Notes: generated by a model from the letters alone, not told the origin. A DNA stretch of 64,000 nucleotides from JAWLEV01 sp041685915 (GCA_041685915.1 JAWLEV010000003.1:15587-79586), one strand, 5' to 3'; counted from the first letter of the stretch, positions 7,900-17,600 are shown. Translations and numbers: made by a program.

Positions 7900-9039
7900 C
7901 TATTTCCCGCTATTTGGCGTTGGGTTTTTCAGAAGACGCTCATACAGGGCTTCATACTGGGGAATGATGTCGTGGTAGTCGAACAGCTCTGATGCCCGTT
8001 TGCGGGCCGCTTCACAAAACTTTTCATATAGGGCGTGATCCGTGAGCAACGTGATGGCATCCTCGGCCATGGCCTTTGTGTCCCCCACGCCCTCCAGGAA
8101 CCCTGTCTCGCCATGCCGCACTACCTCACGCAGTCCTCCAACATCGCTGGCGATGACGGGTACACCGCTGGCCATGGCTTCCAGGGCTGCCAGACCGAAT
8201 CCCTCCAGTTGACTTGGTAACAAGAACAGATCGGCTGTCCTCAAGAGGGACTCTACCTCTTCGGTCACGCCCGTAAAACGCACCCGATCGGAGATGCCCA
8301 GTTCCAGGGCTTTTTGCAGCGCATGGCAGGTGTCGGGGCCGTCGCCGACCATGATCAACCGGGCATCCACCTCCTCGGCCACGTACGAAAAAATCTCGAT
8401 CACGTCGACCACCCGCTTGACTGCACGAAAGTTGGAGATATGCATAAGCGTACGCTGTCCGGGCGAGTCCCTGGGGGGAACGCACGAGGGAGGATGAGCC
8501 TGATGCCTATCGAGATCCACGAAATTGTAGATGACCTCTATTTCCTTTTCCACCTGAAACTGGCGATACGCCTCTTCTTTGAGAAAATGGGATACGGTAG
8601 TGACAGCATCCGATTGCTTCAGGGCAAGTCTCGTCACGGGGAGAAAGGCGGGATGGCTGCCCACTTCTGTCACGTCGGTGCCATGAAGGGTGGTCACCAC
8701 CTTGAGATCTAGCTCCGAGGCGATCTGTTTCACCAACAGGGCGGCCGGTGCAAAGGGGAGGGCGTAATGGGCGTGCAAGAGTTGTAGATCTTTCATGCGG
8801 GCCACGGTGACCATCTTGGATGCCAGTGCCAGGGTATGGGGGAAATTTTGAAGTAAGGGATATTCCACCACTTCCACCTCGTGGAAACTGACGCCGGCTG
8901 GCGGGTGCGAAAGACGCAGGGGCGCTGCGTAGCTGATAAAGGCTACCTCATGTCCCCTTTCGGCCAAGTGCTTGCCTAACTCTGTGGCCACGACGCCACT
9001 GCCACCATGTGTCGGATAACAGATGATACCTATACGCAT
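7900..9039 (-). CDS. bshA: N-acetyl-alpha-D-glucosaminyl L-malate synthase (bacillithiol step 1)
   Basis: The 379-residue GT4-family protein begins with the diagnostic BshA N-terminus 'MRIGIICYPTHGGSGVVATE'. It also shows 'HAHYALPFAPAAL', 'TTLHGTDVTEVG' and the GT4 nucleotide-binding C-terminal part 'LLPSQLEGFGLAALEAMASG'. BshA transfers GlcNAc from UDP-GlcNAc to L-malate. It is the last gene of a five-gene minus-strand operon with bshB1 and bshC, so the assignment is secure from both sequence and context. Confidence 0.95.
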   Translation of the reverse strand: MRIGIICYPTHGGSGVVATELGKHLAERGHEVAFISYAAPLRLSHPPAGVSFHEVEVVEYPLLQNFPHTLALASKMVTVARMKDLQLLHAHYALPFAPAALLVKQIASELDLKVVTTLHGTDVTEVGSHPAFLPVTRLALKQSDAVTTVSHFLKEEAYRQFQVEKEIEVIYNFVDLDRHQAHPPSCVPPRDSPGQRTLMHISNFRAVKRVVDVIEIFSYVAEEVDARLIMVGDGPDTCHALQKALELGISDRVRFTGVTEEVESLLRTADLFLLPSQLEGFGLAALEAMASGVPVIASDVGGLREVVRHGETGFLEGVGDTKAMAEDAITLLTDHALYEKFCEAARKRASELFDYHDIIPQYEALYERLLKNPTPNSGK

Positions 9040-9106
9040 CTTTTCTCCCTACTTTGACTACAAAGTCAGATCTACTGAAAATCCCATAATGGAAGTAGCC
9101 GGGATA

Positions 9107-9823
9107 TTAAAAAGAAGAGAACTCCATCCCCAGGGGATCGGTGACTTCCAGAGTCCCTCGAATTAGAAAGCCTTCGCCATATTTCTTTCCGATCAAAGAT
9201 CCATAGTACGCCATGCGGTGTCTGAGGGACCAGTTATACTCACGAGAGGTCAGCCGGGTTTGCTTGTAGAAATTATCCTCTGGCTTGAACTGTGTAGAAT
9301 AGGCATATATGGCTTGCATCTTTTGCTCATACTGTTCGCTGATGTCCACAATGAAAGTGGGCTCGAATTCGTGCCAGGCCATATAATAGGCGAGACGCTT
9401 GGGACGAAAACTCTCTTGTCCTGTTCTGTATCGTGTGAGTCCGGCAAGAAAAATCCCCTCATAAACCAGCGTGCTCGTATGGTAGTGATCGGGATGTCTA
9501 TCCTCGTGGTAGGGAAGAAAGATAAATCCCGGTCGGTACTTGCGTATCACACGAGCCACTCGGCGCTTACCCTCTTTACCGGTACGTATATGCCCGTCCT
9601 CCAGTTCCAGATTCTCACGCGCCTCGCCGCCTATGATTTGCAGGGCCTTTGCTGCCTCCTGCCGGCGCGTTTCCACGGTTCCCCGGGTAGCCAGTTCCCC
9701 CTCTGTCATATCCACCAACACGACAGAGTACCCCCTGGAGACCAGTTTGATCAGGGTACCGCCACATCCCAGCTCGATGTCGTCGGGATGGGCGCCAAAG
9801 GCCATAACATCGACGTCAGACAT
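9107..9823 (-). CDS. bshB1: Bacillithiol biosynthesis deacetylase
   Basis: The 238-residue LmbE-like zinc hydrolase has the metal motif 'AFGAHPDDIELGCGGTL' (His-x-Asp-Asp), 'DMTEGELATRGTVETRRQEA' and 'LPYHEDRHPDHYHTSTLV'. It deacetylates GlcNAc-malate to GlcN-malate, the second step of bacillithiol synthesis. The start overlaps the end of bshC by 8 bp and bshA follows 67 bp downstream. The BshB1 form (rather than BshB2) is suggested by the operon and the 'TRGT' signature; substrate overlap with bacillithiol-conjugate amidase activity is possible. Confidence 0.93.
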   Translation of the reverse strand: MSDVDVMAFGAHPDDIELGCGGTLIKLVSRGYSVVLVDMTEGELATRGTVETRRQEAAKALQIIGGEARENLELEDGHIRTGKEGKRRVARVIRKYRPGFIFLPYHEDRHPDHYHTSTLVYEGIFLAGLTRYRTGQESFRPKRLAYYMAWHEFEPTFIVDISEQYEQKMQAIYAYSTQFKPEDNFYKQTRLTSREYNWSLRHRMAYYGSLIGKKYGEGFLIRGTLEVTDPLGMEFSSF

Positions 9824-11390
9824 TCTTTCCCTCCATTACAAGAATGTGATGACAGAAGTCGTCCAGAGCACCGCCTGCAAAAAGTCTATCGAAAAGGCCG
9901 AGTCCGTGAATATTCATAAAGTGGGGCAGGGGTAACACACGTTCCTGCAGGCGATCGCGGGGTAGGACGACATTTTGCAGGATGTGTATCTCTCCCTTGG
10001 ACAGCCCCTTCTGACTCATGAGGGCGCTTGTACTGCTCTCCTCCAGCTTATCGATGCCACGTAGTGCGTTGTTCACCGCCCATTCCCAACTCTTGGCCAT
10101 GCTGGGATCGATTTCTTTGACGTACGGTTTCAGCGGCGCGAACGCCTTTCCCACGTGCTCCCGGGCCGTGTCAAAGAGGTCCGTTCCCGCTTCAAAGGTG
10201 AACTTGCGCAGCACGTCACTTGGGTCGGGTTCTTGCGTCAGAAGCTGCTCTGGAGTGACACCATAACGTTCCATGTCGTCCCCTTCGCTCTCATGCACCA
10301 GGGTGTAACTCTTGCGGGGAAAAAGAATGGGTTGAGGAAGATCAAACAGTTTGTAGAGGGGTTTGAGCATGGCATGATACGTTATCTCGCCGGGACCCAA
10401 CACACTGACCAAGATGGGCAGAATAGCATCGGCGAAAAGGGGCCGCAGAGCTGCATCGGTCGAATAGTCCTCGGGATGGGTGCCCGCTTCCTCCACGTGG
10501 GTTGCGGGATCCTGCACCCGTACCCGATGGCCTCGGGCGTCAAAGGTGAAGGGGCGGGTGGCATCCTCTACGGGCAGTGTGGCCTCATAGCCGGCAGCGG
10601 TCAAATCCTCGGCGACTCCTCGCAAACGACACGTAATTTCCTCCGTCTCTTTTAACGCGGTCTGAAAGATGTGGGCTCCGAAGGGGCGCAGGATGCGTGG
10701 CTCCACCATGACAAGTCCCTGATCAGCAAAGAGCTGTGACCACAGCCTGCCGTGCCAGGTACAGTAATCCTCTTCCTTTTGAGGTGAGAAGCGCTTCTTT
10801 GTGATAGCATGGTGTGTGCCCGGAGTTAATCTGCCAAAGTACGTTTGGAAGGCATCTTTTATTTCCTCTGTAATGTCCAGATCGGCGATGGGACACCCCT
10901 GTTCATCCCAGGAAAAGCTAACTTGTCCCACCTCCCCATCGGGTTGAAAATAATAGGCCTGATTGATCTCGCCAAAATCGTGATCCTCGGTAGCCATCCA
11001 GAACATGGGCACGACGTCGACGGAAAGTATTTCGTCGAGATAGGCGGCCAGGCGGATCGTGGTGATGATCTTATAGGTAGTATACATGGGACCACCCAGA
11101 AACCCTACCTGCTGGCCGGCTATCACACAAAACGTAGAGGGATCTTGCAGCGCGCGAATGTTCTCAAGCGTCCGCTCGCTGGCTCCCAGCTTTCGATTGT
11201 AGGGCAACAGTTGTTCTACAAGTCCTTTGCGAGGAAAGTTATGTGACCGGCGACCAGCGAGTGCTCCACCAAAATCGGTGGGTGCGTGGGTGAAAAAAGT
11301 GTTGGCTTCTCCCCTATTCTTGAGATAGTCGATATGGAGCCTGCTTTGGAACCGGGCCGGCAGATCGTCCCAATCCACGTCGACGATCAT
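9816..11390 (-). CDS. bshC: Bacillithiol biosynthesis cysteine-adding enzyme
   Basis: The 524-residue protein has the BshC pattern. It shows 'FVIAGQQVGFLGGPMYTTYKIITTI' split around 'AGQQ' (the QQ motif), 'VPMFWMATEDHDFGEINQ', 'GEITYHAMLKPLYKLFDLPQPILFPR' in sections and a C-terminal 'HGLGLFDRL' stretch with coiled-coil character before it. BshC attaches cysteine to GlcN-malate to give bacillithiol. Length and layout are those of complete family members. It overlaps the upstream methyltransferase by 4 bp and bshB1 by 8 bp, so the three are translationally coupled. Confidence 0.93.
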   Translation of the reverse strand: MIVDVDWDDLPARFQSRLHIDYLKNRGEANTFFTHAPTDFGGALAGRRSHNFPRKGLVEQLLPYNRKLGASERTLENIRALQDPSTFCVIAGQQVGFLGGPMYTTYKIITTIRLAAYLDEILSVDVVPMFWMATEDHDFGEINQAYYFQPDGEVGQVSFSWDEQGCPIADLDITEEIKDAFQTYFGRLTPGTHHAITKKRFSPQKEEDYCTWHGRLWSQLFADQGLVMVEPRILRPFGAHIFQTALKETEEITCRLRGVAEDLTAAGYEATLPVEDATRPFTFDARGHRVRVQDPATHVEEAGTHPEDYSTDAALRPLFADAILPILVSVLGPGEITYHAMLKPLYKLFDLPQPILFPRKSYTLVHESEGDDMERYGVTPEQLLTQEPDPSDVLRKFTFEAGTDLFDTAREHVGKAFAPLKPYVKEIDPSMAKSWEWAVNNALRGIDKLEESSTSALMSQKGLSKGEIHILQNVVLPRDRLQERVLPLPHFMNIHGLGLFDRLFAGGALDDFCHHILVMEGKNV

Positions 11391-12157
11391 CTTGCCTCTT
11401 CCTTCTGTGCTGTGATGACTAGTCGCGGACTGTCAGGCGAGAACTCCTCTCCAGCAAGTGATCCATATCGGTGAATATTCACGAACCCGGCGTCTTTTAG
11501 CATGACCACTATCTCGGATGGGCGATACGCACGAACTGACTCATGGAACACGTTTTCCTTTCCTTCAAGATTCACAAAAAGGGTATCCTTTTCCACACGC
11601 CGCCCATTCTGGCTCAGGTAACGCACATTTCTGACATAACCGGCGCAGAACCGATCCTCATCGCAGGGAACCAGATGTCGGAGGACGTGATAACGATTCA
11701 AGTAGTCTATGAGGAACTTGCCCCCCGGTTTGAGGACACGATACACCTCACGAAACACGGCCGCGTTTTCCTCATCCTCCCCAAAGTACCCAAAGGAGGT
11801 AAAGAGGGACGCCACGGCAGCAAAATAGTTCCTATACGGGATGGCGCGCATATCCGCTCGTACCAGCTGTATATCTTCCTGAGGAGTCTCTCTTTGCTCC
11901 GGCGTGGCAAGTTTTTCGGCTGCTACCTTTAGCAGGGCCTCCGATAGGTCCAAACCTACCAGACGTGTCAGGCCCAACTTACGAAAGACTTGTAGGTAGC
12001 GACCGGCGCCACAGCCCAGGTCGAGAAAGGGTTCGTCCTTGCGAGGATTAAGAAGTTCCATGATCCTTTGGGCGTTCTTCGCCGCCTCTTCCGCGTCCCG
12101 ATGGGCATAGAGTTGCAGATACGGCAGCCCAAAGCTTTCCTCGTACCACGGGCTCAT
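11387..12157 (-). CDS. SAM-dependent methyltransferase in the bacillithiol operon (candidate bacillithiol N-methyltransferase)
   Basis: The 256-residue class I methyltransferase has motif I 'FLDLGCGAGRYLQVFRKLG', an acidic residue at the end of beta-2 ('VGLDLSEALL'), 'VRADMRAIPYRNYF' and 'RVLKPGGKFLIDYLNRYH'. It is locked into the bacillithiol operon by 4 bp overlaps with the MBL hydrolase upstream and bshC downstream. N-methyl-bacillithiol and its methyltransferase (NmbA) have been described in green sulfur bacteria. By context this gene may do the same, but I cannot compare the sequences here, so the substrate is an inference. Confidence 0.8.
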   Translation of the reverse strand: MSPWYEESFGLPYLQLYAHRDAEEAAKNAQRIMELLNPRKDEPFLDLGCGAGRYLQVFRKLGLTRLVGLDLSEALLKVAAEKLATPEQRETPQEDIQLVRADMRAIPYRNYFAAVASLFTSFGYFGEDEENAAVFREVYRVLKPGGKFLIDYLNRYHVLRHLVPCDEDRFCAGYVRNVRYLSQNGRRVEKDTLFVNLEGKENVFHESVRAYRPSEIVVMLKDAGFVNIHRYGSLAGEEFSPDSPRLVITAQKEEAR

Positions 12158-12795
12158 GCTATACCATGCTCCCGCTTATAATCCTCCCAATTCTTTTTCA
12201 GGTCAACAAACGATGAAAAATCGGATCGAAGAACAAAGGGATTGTTCTCCTTTTCCTCTCCGATGGTGGACCGAGGAGAGGTGCCATAATCGTGCCCCGG
12301 AAACACTCTCGTGCCCTCTGGTAGGGTCATGAGTTTCTCATGCAGAGAGACATATTCGGCCTTTGCCCCTTGGCCAAAGTCTGTGCCTCCCACCTTTCCC
12401 ACAAACAGGGTATCCCCCGTAAAGACCGCGTCGCCGATGTACAGACATACAGAGTCGGGGCTGTGCCCCGGCGTATGAAGGATTTCTATCTCCAGATCTC
12501 CCAGAGGAAATGTGGCGCCATCCTTCACTTTCTGTCCTGTGCGAGGATCCTCGTCCTGCCACTGCAGGACATCCACTCCCGTCAACGCTGCTACCCTCTC
12601 ATTACCGTTTGCGTGGTCGACATGTCCATGGGTGTTAAAGACATAGACGATGTCATAGTCATGCTCGCGGGCATAGTCGACGATCTTTTTCGGAGAATAG
12701 GAGGGATCGATCACTACCGCCTTTTTCGTGTCCGGATCGGCGACGAGATAGCCAAAATTTCGATCGCCGCCCACACGAAATTGCTTGATAAACAT
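12154..12795 (-). CDS. MBL-fold hydrolase (glyoxalase II / persulfide dioxygenase-like)
   Basis: The 213-residue metallo-beta-lactamase-fold protein carries the metal motif 'THGHVDHANG', 'HTPGHSPDSVCLY', 'FTGDTLFVGKVG' and 'FPGHDYGTSPRSTIGEEK'. This is the glyoxalase II/ETHE1-like type that processes thiol conjugates or persulfides. It is the first gene of the bacillithiol operon, so its natural substrate is probably a bacillithiol thioester or persulfide (inference). A good promoter lies 55 bp upstream. Confidence 0.85.
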   Translation of the reverse strand: MFIKQFRVGGDRNFGYLVADPDTKKAVVIDPSYSPKKIVDYAREHDYDIVYVFNTHGHVDHANGNERVAALTGVDVLQWQDEDPRTGQKVKDGATFPLGDLEIEILHTPGHSPDSVCLYIGDAVFTGDTLFVGKVGGTDFGQGAKAEYVSLHEKLMTLPEGTRVFPGHDYGTSPRSTIGEEKENNPFVLRSDFSSFVDLKKNWEDYKREHGIA

Positions 12796-12849
12796 CTCTT
12801 CTCTCCTATCGATGTGATGAAATATCGTACTTGATACACGCGCCTGATT

Positions 12850-12878
12850 ATTGTACTTCTTTGTTAAGTAACTCGCAA
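12850..12878 (-). promoter_or_regulatory. Promoter of the bacillithiol operon
   Basis: On the minus strand TTGCGA (12873-12878) and TACAAT (12850-12855) are separated by 17 bp, 55 bp upstream of the MBL hydrolase ATG. The rest of the 260 bp spacer up to 13056 shows no gene I can support. Confidence 0.6.
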
Positions 12879-13056
12879 TTCTCGGTTTATAATCTGGGAT
12901 GTTACAGGATTAGAGAGAGGCATTCCCTATGGAGGACGAATACGGGCAGCATGCCCAGCGTCCCATATGATACACATGACGTCGCTCGTTACCTATTATG
13001 CGAATGTCGGACATCCGGTCTCTATAGCCCGCTCGGTGTGTTGTTTCATTTCTCTC

Positions 13057-14406
13057 CTATTCCTGGAATTGCGGCATCCAGGGCAACAGGGCCTCGAACA
13101 TCTCGTCCACCATCGCTTTTATCTTGTCCAGGGATAGTGTGGAGGCTGTTAGTGGATCCAGGGCTACGGCCTGGAAGAGGGCTGCACGATCTCCCTTTAG
13201 CGCTGCCTTGACCGCCAGTTCCTGTACGCTGATGTTGGAGCGGTTCAAGCCGGCGAGTTGGGGCGGCAGATCGCCTACGTGGCAGGGATGGATGCCCAAG
13301 GCGTCGACCAGACAGGGCACCTCCACGACACAGTCCGGTGGGAGATTGGTGATCAAGTTCGTGTTACCTACGTTGCCGTTGATGCGTATCTTGCGATCGG
13401 TCTCACAGGCCTCGATGATGCGCGAACTGTACTCTGTGCTGCGCTCCATGGAGATCGGTTCCTCGCCCTGCGCCTTGCGGGTGATCTCTTCCATCCGCTG
13501 CTCCCTGCGACTGGCGCCCGAGCGCTCGTTCATCCGCTCTTCACGGCGCGATAGGGCATAGGTTTCCATCAGTTCGGGCGTACGCCGGAAATAGGGCACG
13601 TACTCGGACATATGATGGGTGGACTCGGTCACATAGTAACCAAAGCGGCGAAAGATCTCCCGACGCACCGTGTCTCGCGCCCAGGAGCGTCGATCATGAC
13701 TTGCGAGATCCTCGCGTTCGTCGCCTTCCGCCGCGTCCCATTTTTCGAGACGTTGACGCAGCAGAGGATAGACATCCTCGTGATTCCGCTGCAGGCGCAA
13801 AAACCAGGCCATGTGATTGATCCCCGCCACCCAGTAGGAGAGTTCGTCATAGGGGATATCCATGTACTGGGCCAGGCGCTCCGATGTACCCTGTACACTG
13901 TGACAGAGACCCACAATGCGGACGCTCGTGGCCTCGTTCACGGCCCAGCAGAGCATGGCCATGGGATTGCTATGGTTGAGCAGTAATGCATCAGGGCAAA
14001 GCTCTTCCATGTCGCGGCAGATATCGATGATGAGGGGAATGTGGCATTGTCCATAAAAGATACCTCCCGGTCCCACCGTATCGCCCACGGCCTGATCAAT
14101 GCCGTATTTAAGGGGGATATTGATATCCAGACTGGTGGCCTCCATCCCGCCCACGCGGAAGGTGGTGACCACATAGTCCGCCCCCTCTAAGGCGCGACGG
14201 CGCTCTGTGGTGGCCTCGATTGTGGTGGGTAGTCCTTCCTGATCCACCAGTCGTTGAGCAAAAGCCTCTATCCGATCCAGAGCCTCCCGATCGATGTCCA
14301 CATAGACGATGGTCCCTTCAGTTAGTTCGGGCACACAGAGGATGTCGGTGGTCAGGCGGCTGGAAAAGACCATACTTCCTGCGCCGATGATGACGATTTT
14401 TGCCAT
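13057..14406 (-). CDS. GH4-family alpha-glucosidase/alpha-galactosidase
   Basis: The 449-residue protein has the NAD-binding GH4 start 'MAKIVIIGAGSMVFSSRLT', 'YVDIDREALDRIEAFAQRL', 'LLLNHSNPMAMLCWA', the metal-binding 'VGLCHSVQGTSERLAQYM' (Cys and His ligands) and 'YWVAGINHMAWFLRL'. GH4 enzymes use NAD+ and Mn2+ in a redox-assisted elimination mechanism; the 'CHS' motif is typical of the alpha-glucosidase/galactosidase/glucuronidase branch. Its neighbours are a GH106-like hydrolase and an FAH-family enzyme on the same strand. The exact sugar is not determinable. Confidence 0.9.
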   Translation of the reverse strand: MAKIVIIGAGSMVFSSRLTTDILCVPELTEGTIVYVDIDREALDRIEAFAQRLVDQEGLPTTIEATTERRRALEGADYVVTTFRVGGMEATSLDINIPLKYGIDQAVGDTVGPGGIFYGQCHIPLIIDICRDMEELCPDALLLNHSNPMAMLCWAVNEATSVRIVGLCHSVQGTSERLAQYMDIPYDELSYWVAGINHMAWFLRLQRNHEDVYPLLRQRLEKWDAAEGDEREDLASHDRRSWARDTVRREIFRRFGYYVTESTHHMSEYVPYFRRTPELMETYALSRREERMNERSGASRREQRMEEITRKAQGEEPISMERSTEYSSRIIEACETDRKIRINGNVGNTNLITNLPPDCVVEVPCLVDALGIHPCHVGDLPPQLAGLNRSNISVQELAVKAALKGDRAALFQAVALDPLTASTLSLDKIKAMVDEMFEALLPWMPQFQE

Positions 14407-14426
14407 GATTTTCTTCTCCTTTATAT

Positions 14427-14441
14427 CGGATTATTTGTGAG
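14427..14441. repeat. 15 bp intercistronic motif, copy 1
   Basis: On the minus strand this reads CTCACAAATAATCCG and lies just upstream of the ribosome site of the GH4 gene. An identical copy is at 17630-17644. Confidence 0.6.
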
Positions 14442-14495
14442 AAACAAGAAGGGGCGTGGCTTAACCGCTATAAGCGACACCCACTAACACAATCC

Positions 14496-17400
14496 CTACT
14501 CGCGTTGTACTCGCACCTGTCCCATGAGCCCCCAGGATTTGAGTACATAGTCGGGCGTATAGGTCTCATCGGTGCGCCGGAAGGAGCGCCAGTCCGTCCA
14601 TGGCTCGCGCCCCGTTGCCAGATGGAGAGGCCCCAACATATTCCGAGGGCTACTCACCACCTCTATGCCCAACGCGTTCTGTCCGGGCACCAGATGGTCG
14701 GTGATGTCCAGGCCATTCGCCGAAGCCCAGGGGATGTGTCCGGCTAATTCCCCATTAACATGTATGGCCACATCCACCGCCTCATAGTCGCCCAGGTAAA
14801 CGCGCACCCGCTCATCTTCCTTTGGCGTGTGATCTATGATATCCCGATAGATCATACTGCCAGCGTAATGCGGATAACCCTGTGTGGTCCAATCGCCCAA
14901 ATGGAGCGTATCAGGTTCGGCAGTGATGACGCGCTCGATGCTCACGCCAAAATCTCCCAGCAGGTAACAGTCCTCCAGTTCCATATAGTTGGTATAGTTA
15001 CAATGGAGGATCAGCACGTTTTTCCCCTTTTGGAGGGCGGGCAGTTTCACCTTGTGGAAGCTGCGGTCCAGGTACCATCCCACGGGTTCGTTGGATACGG
15101 ACTCTCCGTTAAGGGATATCTCGAACCATGAGGCGCCCTCCACCAAGAGGTAGATGGTCTCCTCTGGCACTTTTTCCACGTCGAAGGAGAAGCAGAGGGC
15201 CACCGGCGTTCCGTCATTCGGATGGGGTTCCAGAGCCCACTTGTAGCGCTGGGGTAACCCGTTGTAATAGTTCTGCCGCATGTCCAGGCGCTCCCGGATC
15301 TTGCTTTGCGCCCGCCAGACCTCCTGCGTCTCCGACCAGGCGTCGTCTTCCTCCATGCGATACTGGCACATGTCCAGGGTCAAGAGGTTGGGATCCGTAC
15401 GCGCAAAGGCACATTCGGGACCGATGAGGTAGGCATCGGTGACCCGCCGCATCTGCCGGAAGGACTTTTCTTTTTCCTCGGCAACCTCTGCGCTTTCGCC
15501 TTCCGGATCGACGACGTACAGGCGCGATCCCGAAGGGCCAAAATGGGCGTCGAATGAGAGCATACCGTCCACTTCTTTGGTCGGAATGCCCTCCATCTCT
15601 CCCGTCAGGGGGTCCCATTCTTCCACACGTCCGCTTCCCTGGAGAGAGACTTCTACGTCGTATCCGTTGTGTCTGTCTCCATTGAAGACAAAGCAGACGA
15701 ACTTGTCGTCAAACTGCCGCTGCATATAAAGTAGCGGGGCCGCTTCTTGGGCCTGCACGTTCTGTAGGCTTATGCGGCGGGGCAGGGTGGTTTCCAGAGC
15801 GTTCTGCAGTTCCGACTCCTCGGAGAGGATCACCAAGCTTGATCCCGCCTTTTCTCGCAGCGCCTGCCACCCGTTCGCCAGGCGCTCGCTGGGTTGTGCC
15901 TCCACCATAGTAGGCAAGGGCTCAAAGGCGATAACGCGATCGCCTGCCTCCATAAAGGCCTCCAGCAGATCGAGGGTGGATTCCAGGAGGGTGTCAGTGT
16001 TGGGCGGGATGACCACTACCTTGTAGGACGCCTGTCCTACCGCGAGAGCATCCTCGTCTATGTGGGCCTCAGCGGCCATGATCTGCTCGTCGCCGAAATC
16101 AAAGTCATAATGGGTGGCCAACAGGGCGCGGACGAAATCGTTCAGTTCCTCGCCGTAGGCGTCCACCTCCTGTACACTCTCCTCCCCTTCGCGTAGCATG
16201 GACCAGGCTGTGGAGACAGGATGCAGGAGTAACACGTCGCGTACGGCATCTCCCTGGCTAAGCATATATCCCACGCGGGCGAAATAGTCTTCTACGACAT
16301 CGTTATACTTCCACCAGGTGGTATTGTAATTAAAGGAAGGAGGATAGTCCCGCTTACCACATCCCCGTAACGTATAGAGGGCCAGATGCTGGCAGCGAAG
16401 GTTCACGCCCAACGCGTACTGCCAGTCGCCCACCCATTTCTGTCCTTCAAAAGTGAACTCCCAGCTTGAGCATCCGTAGGTCTCTGAGAGCACGCGATCG
16501 CGCCCCAGTTGGTTAGCCACACTGGAACACTGTTTGATGGTCAGGAACTCGTGGTTCTGCTCGGTGAGCATGTCGATGCCGGGAACGTGCTGATAGCGAT
16601 AGTGGGGCATGATGGCGCCCCCGCGCAGAATCCCCCGGCCCAGCTCGTTCTCACAGAGGTAGTGCCCTGTGAAAGCTAAGCCGTTATCGTCACACCACTC
16701 TCCCAGCTGTTTTGAGTAGGCTTCCGTAAAGCGCTCGCTGATAGTGTACCAGTAGTCGTGACGTGCCTTGGCCGCTTCCTCAGAGGTATGGGGAGCAGCA
16801 CCTTCTTCACCACCATCGTAAAAGAGCCAGGGAACCACGTCCAACAGATCATAGCCACGCCTGTTTTCGAAACAGGCCGGCAACTCATCGGTCCAGGGGA
16901 GGGCGCGGCGCCCAGAGCGTACCTCGACGGCAAAGATGTTGGGCTCGTCGGTAAAGATGCCCGGGATTGCCTCTCCAAATTGGTCGCCGACCTCCTCCCG
17001 GTAGGCCTCATAGGTGATGTCGAGAAAGGCGGCCACGGCGTCGGGGTTCAGGTTATCGGTATAGGCGTCATCATTGAACCATTCGCTGGGCCCGGAAACC
17101 TCGCGCCGGAAGATCAGGTATGTCTCATCAACAGCGAGTTCAGTTGGCGCGTCGGGATCCAGGCGCTCCAACGATGTCAGCGCATCGCCCTCCATGACGG
17201 CCTTGAATGTGGCCAGGACCTCTTCCCGTTCGTCGGGCCACTCACCGGATTCCTCTACCGTCAGCACTTTGGCGCGAAAGGCATCCCCGCCACGGGCAGG
17301 CACCAACCCACCGGCCGCGCCCGAGGGCCAGCGATCTTCGTCGTAAAGCCAGGCCCCCATATCCTGCTCGGCTGCCAATTGGACTGTCTCACGTATGCAT

Positions 17401-17600
17401 TTCATCCAATGAGAGCCCATATACACCGTCTCCAGGCCCTCCCGAGAATGCATAAAGAAACCACCCATGCCGTGGGCCTTCATATCCCGCACCTGGCGGG
17501 CGAGTTCCTCCACTTCCAGCTTGTCATTCCAGGACCAGAAGGGAGCCCCCCTCAAATCCAGCGGGGGCTCCAGGAATCCTTGTCGCAGTTCATCTTCCAT
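14496..17600 (-). CDS. Large glycoside hydrolase, GH106-like (alpha-L-rhamnosidase-type)
   Basis: The 1034-residue protein has the start typical of GH106-like enzymes: 'RGAPFWSWNDKLEVEELARQ', 'MKAHGMGGFFMHSREGLETV' and 'GAWLYDEDRWPSGAAGG', forming a TIM-barrel N-terminal region. A central Rossmann-like (A4 beta-galactosidase-like) region follows ('VVVIPPNTDTLLESTLDLLEAF'). C-terminal jelly-roll sugar-binding segments contain 'YLLVEGASWFEISLNG' and 'VAIHVNGELAGHIPWA'. No signal peptide is visible, so it probably acts in the cytoplasm on imported oligosaccharides. Gaps of 55 and 89 bp to its same-strand neighbours suggest an operon. Rhamnoside specificity is a family-level guess. Confidence 0.8.
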   Translation of the reverse strand: MEDELRQGFLEPPLDLRGAPFWSWNDKLEVEELARQVRDMKAHGMGGFFMHSREGLETVYMGSHWMKCIRETVQLAAEQDMGAWLYDEDRWPSGAAGGLVPARGGDAFRAKVLTVEESGEWPDEREEVLATFKAVMEGDALTSLERLDPDAPTELAVDETYLIFRREVSGPSEWFNDDAYTDNLNPDAVAAFLDITYEAYREEVGDQFGEAIPGIFTDEPNIFAVEVRSGRRALPWTDELPACFENRRGYDLLDVVPWLFYDGGEEGAAPHTSEEAAKARHDYWYTISERFTEAYSKQLGEWCDDNGLAFTGHYLCENELGRGILRGGAIMPHYRYQHVPGIDMLTEQNHEFLTIKQCSSVANQLGRDRVLSETYGCSSWEFTFEGQKWVGDWQYALGVNLRCQHLALYTLRGCGKRDYPPSFNYNTTWWKYNDVVEDYFARVGYMLSQGDAVRDVLLLHPVSTAWSMLREGEESVQEVDAYGEELNDFVRALLATHYDFDFGDEQIMAAEAHIDEDALAVGQASYKVVVIPPNTDTLLESTLDLLEAFMEAGDRVIAFEPLPTMVEAQPSERLANGWQALREKAGSSLVILSEESELQNALETTLPRRISLQNVQAQEAAPLLYMQRQFDDKFVCFVFNGDRHNGYDVEVSLQGSGRVEEWDPLTGEMEGIPTKEVDGMLSFDAHFGPSGSRLYVVDPEGESAEVAEEKEKSFRQMRRVTDAYLIGPECAFARTDPNLLTLDMCQYRMEEDDAWSETQEVWRAQSKIRERLDMRQNYYNGLPQRYKWALEPHPNDGTPVALCFSFDVEKVPEETIYLLVEGASWFEISLNGESVSNEPVGWYLDRSFHKVKLPALQKGKNVLILHCNYTNYMELEDCYLLGDFGVSIERVITAEPDTLHLGDWTTQGYPHYAGSMIYRDIIDHTPKEDERVRVYLGDYEAVDVAIHVNGELAGHIPWASANGLDITDHLVPGQNALGIEVVSSPRNMLGPLHLATGREPWTDWRSFRRTDETYTPDYVLKSWGLMGQVRVQRE

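Noticed and set aside
12888..12967. Plus-strand TATAAT (12888-12893) with a 13-codon ORF from 12929
   Set aside because: No -35 at proper spacing and the peptide ends after 13 codons; nothing else on the plus strand follows. The minus-strand promoter for the bacillithiol operon explains the region better.
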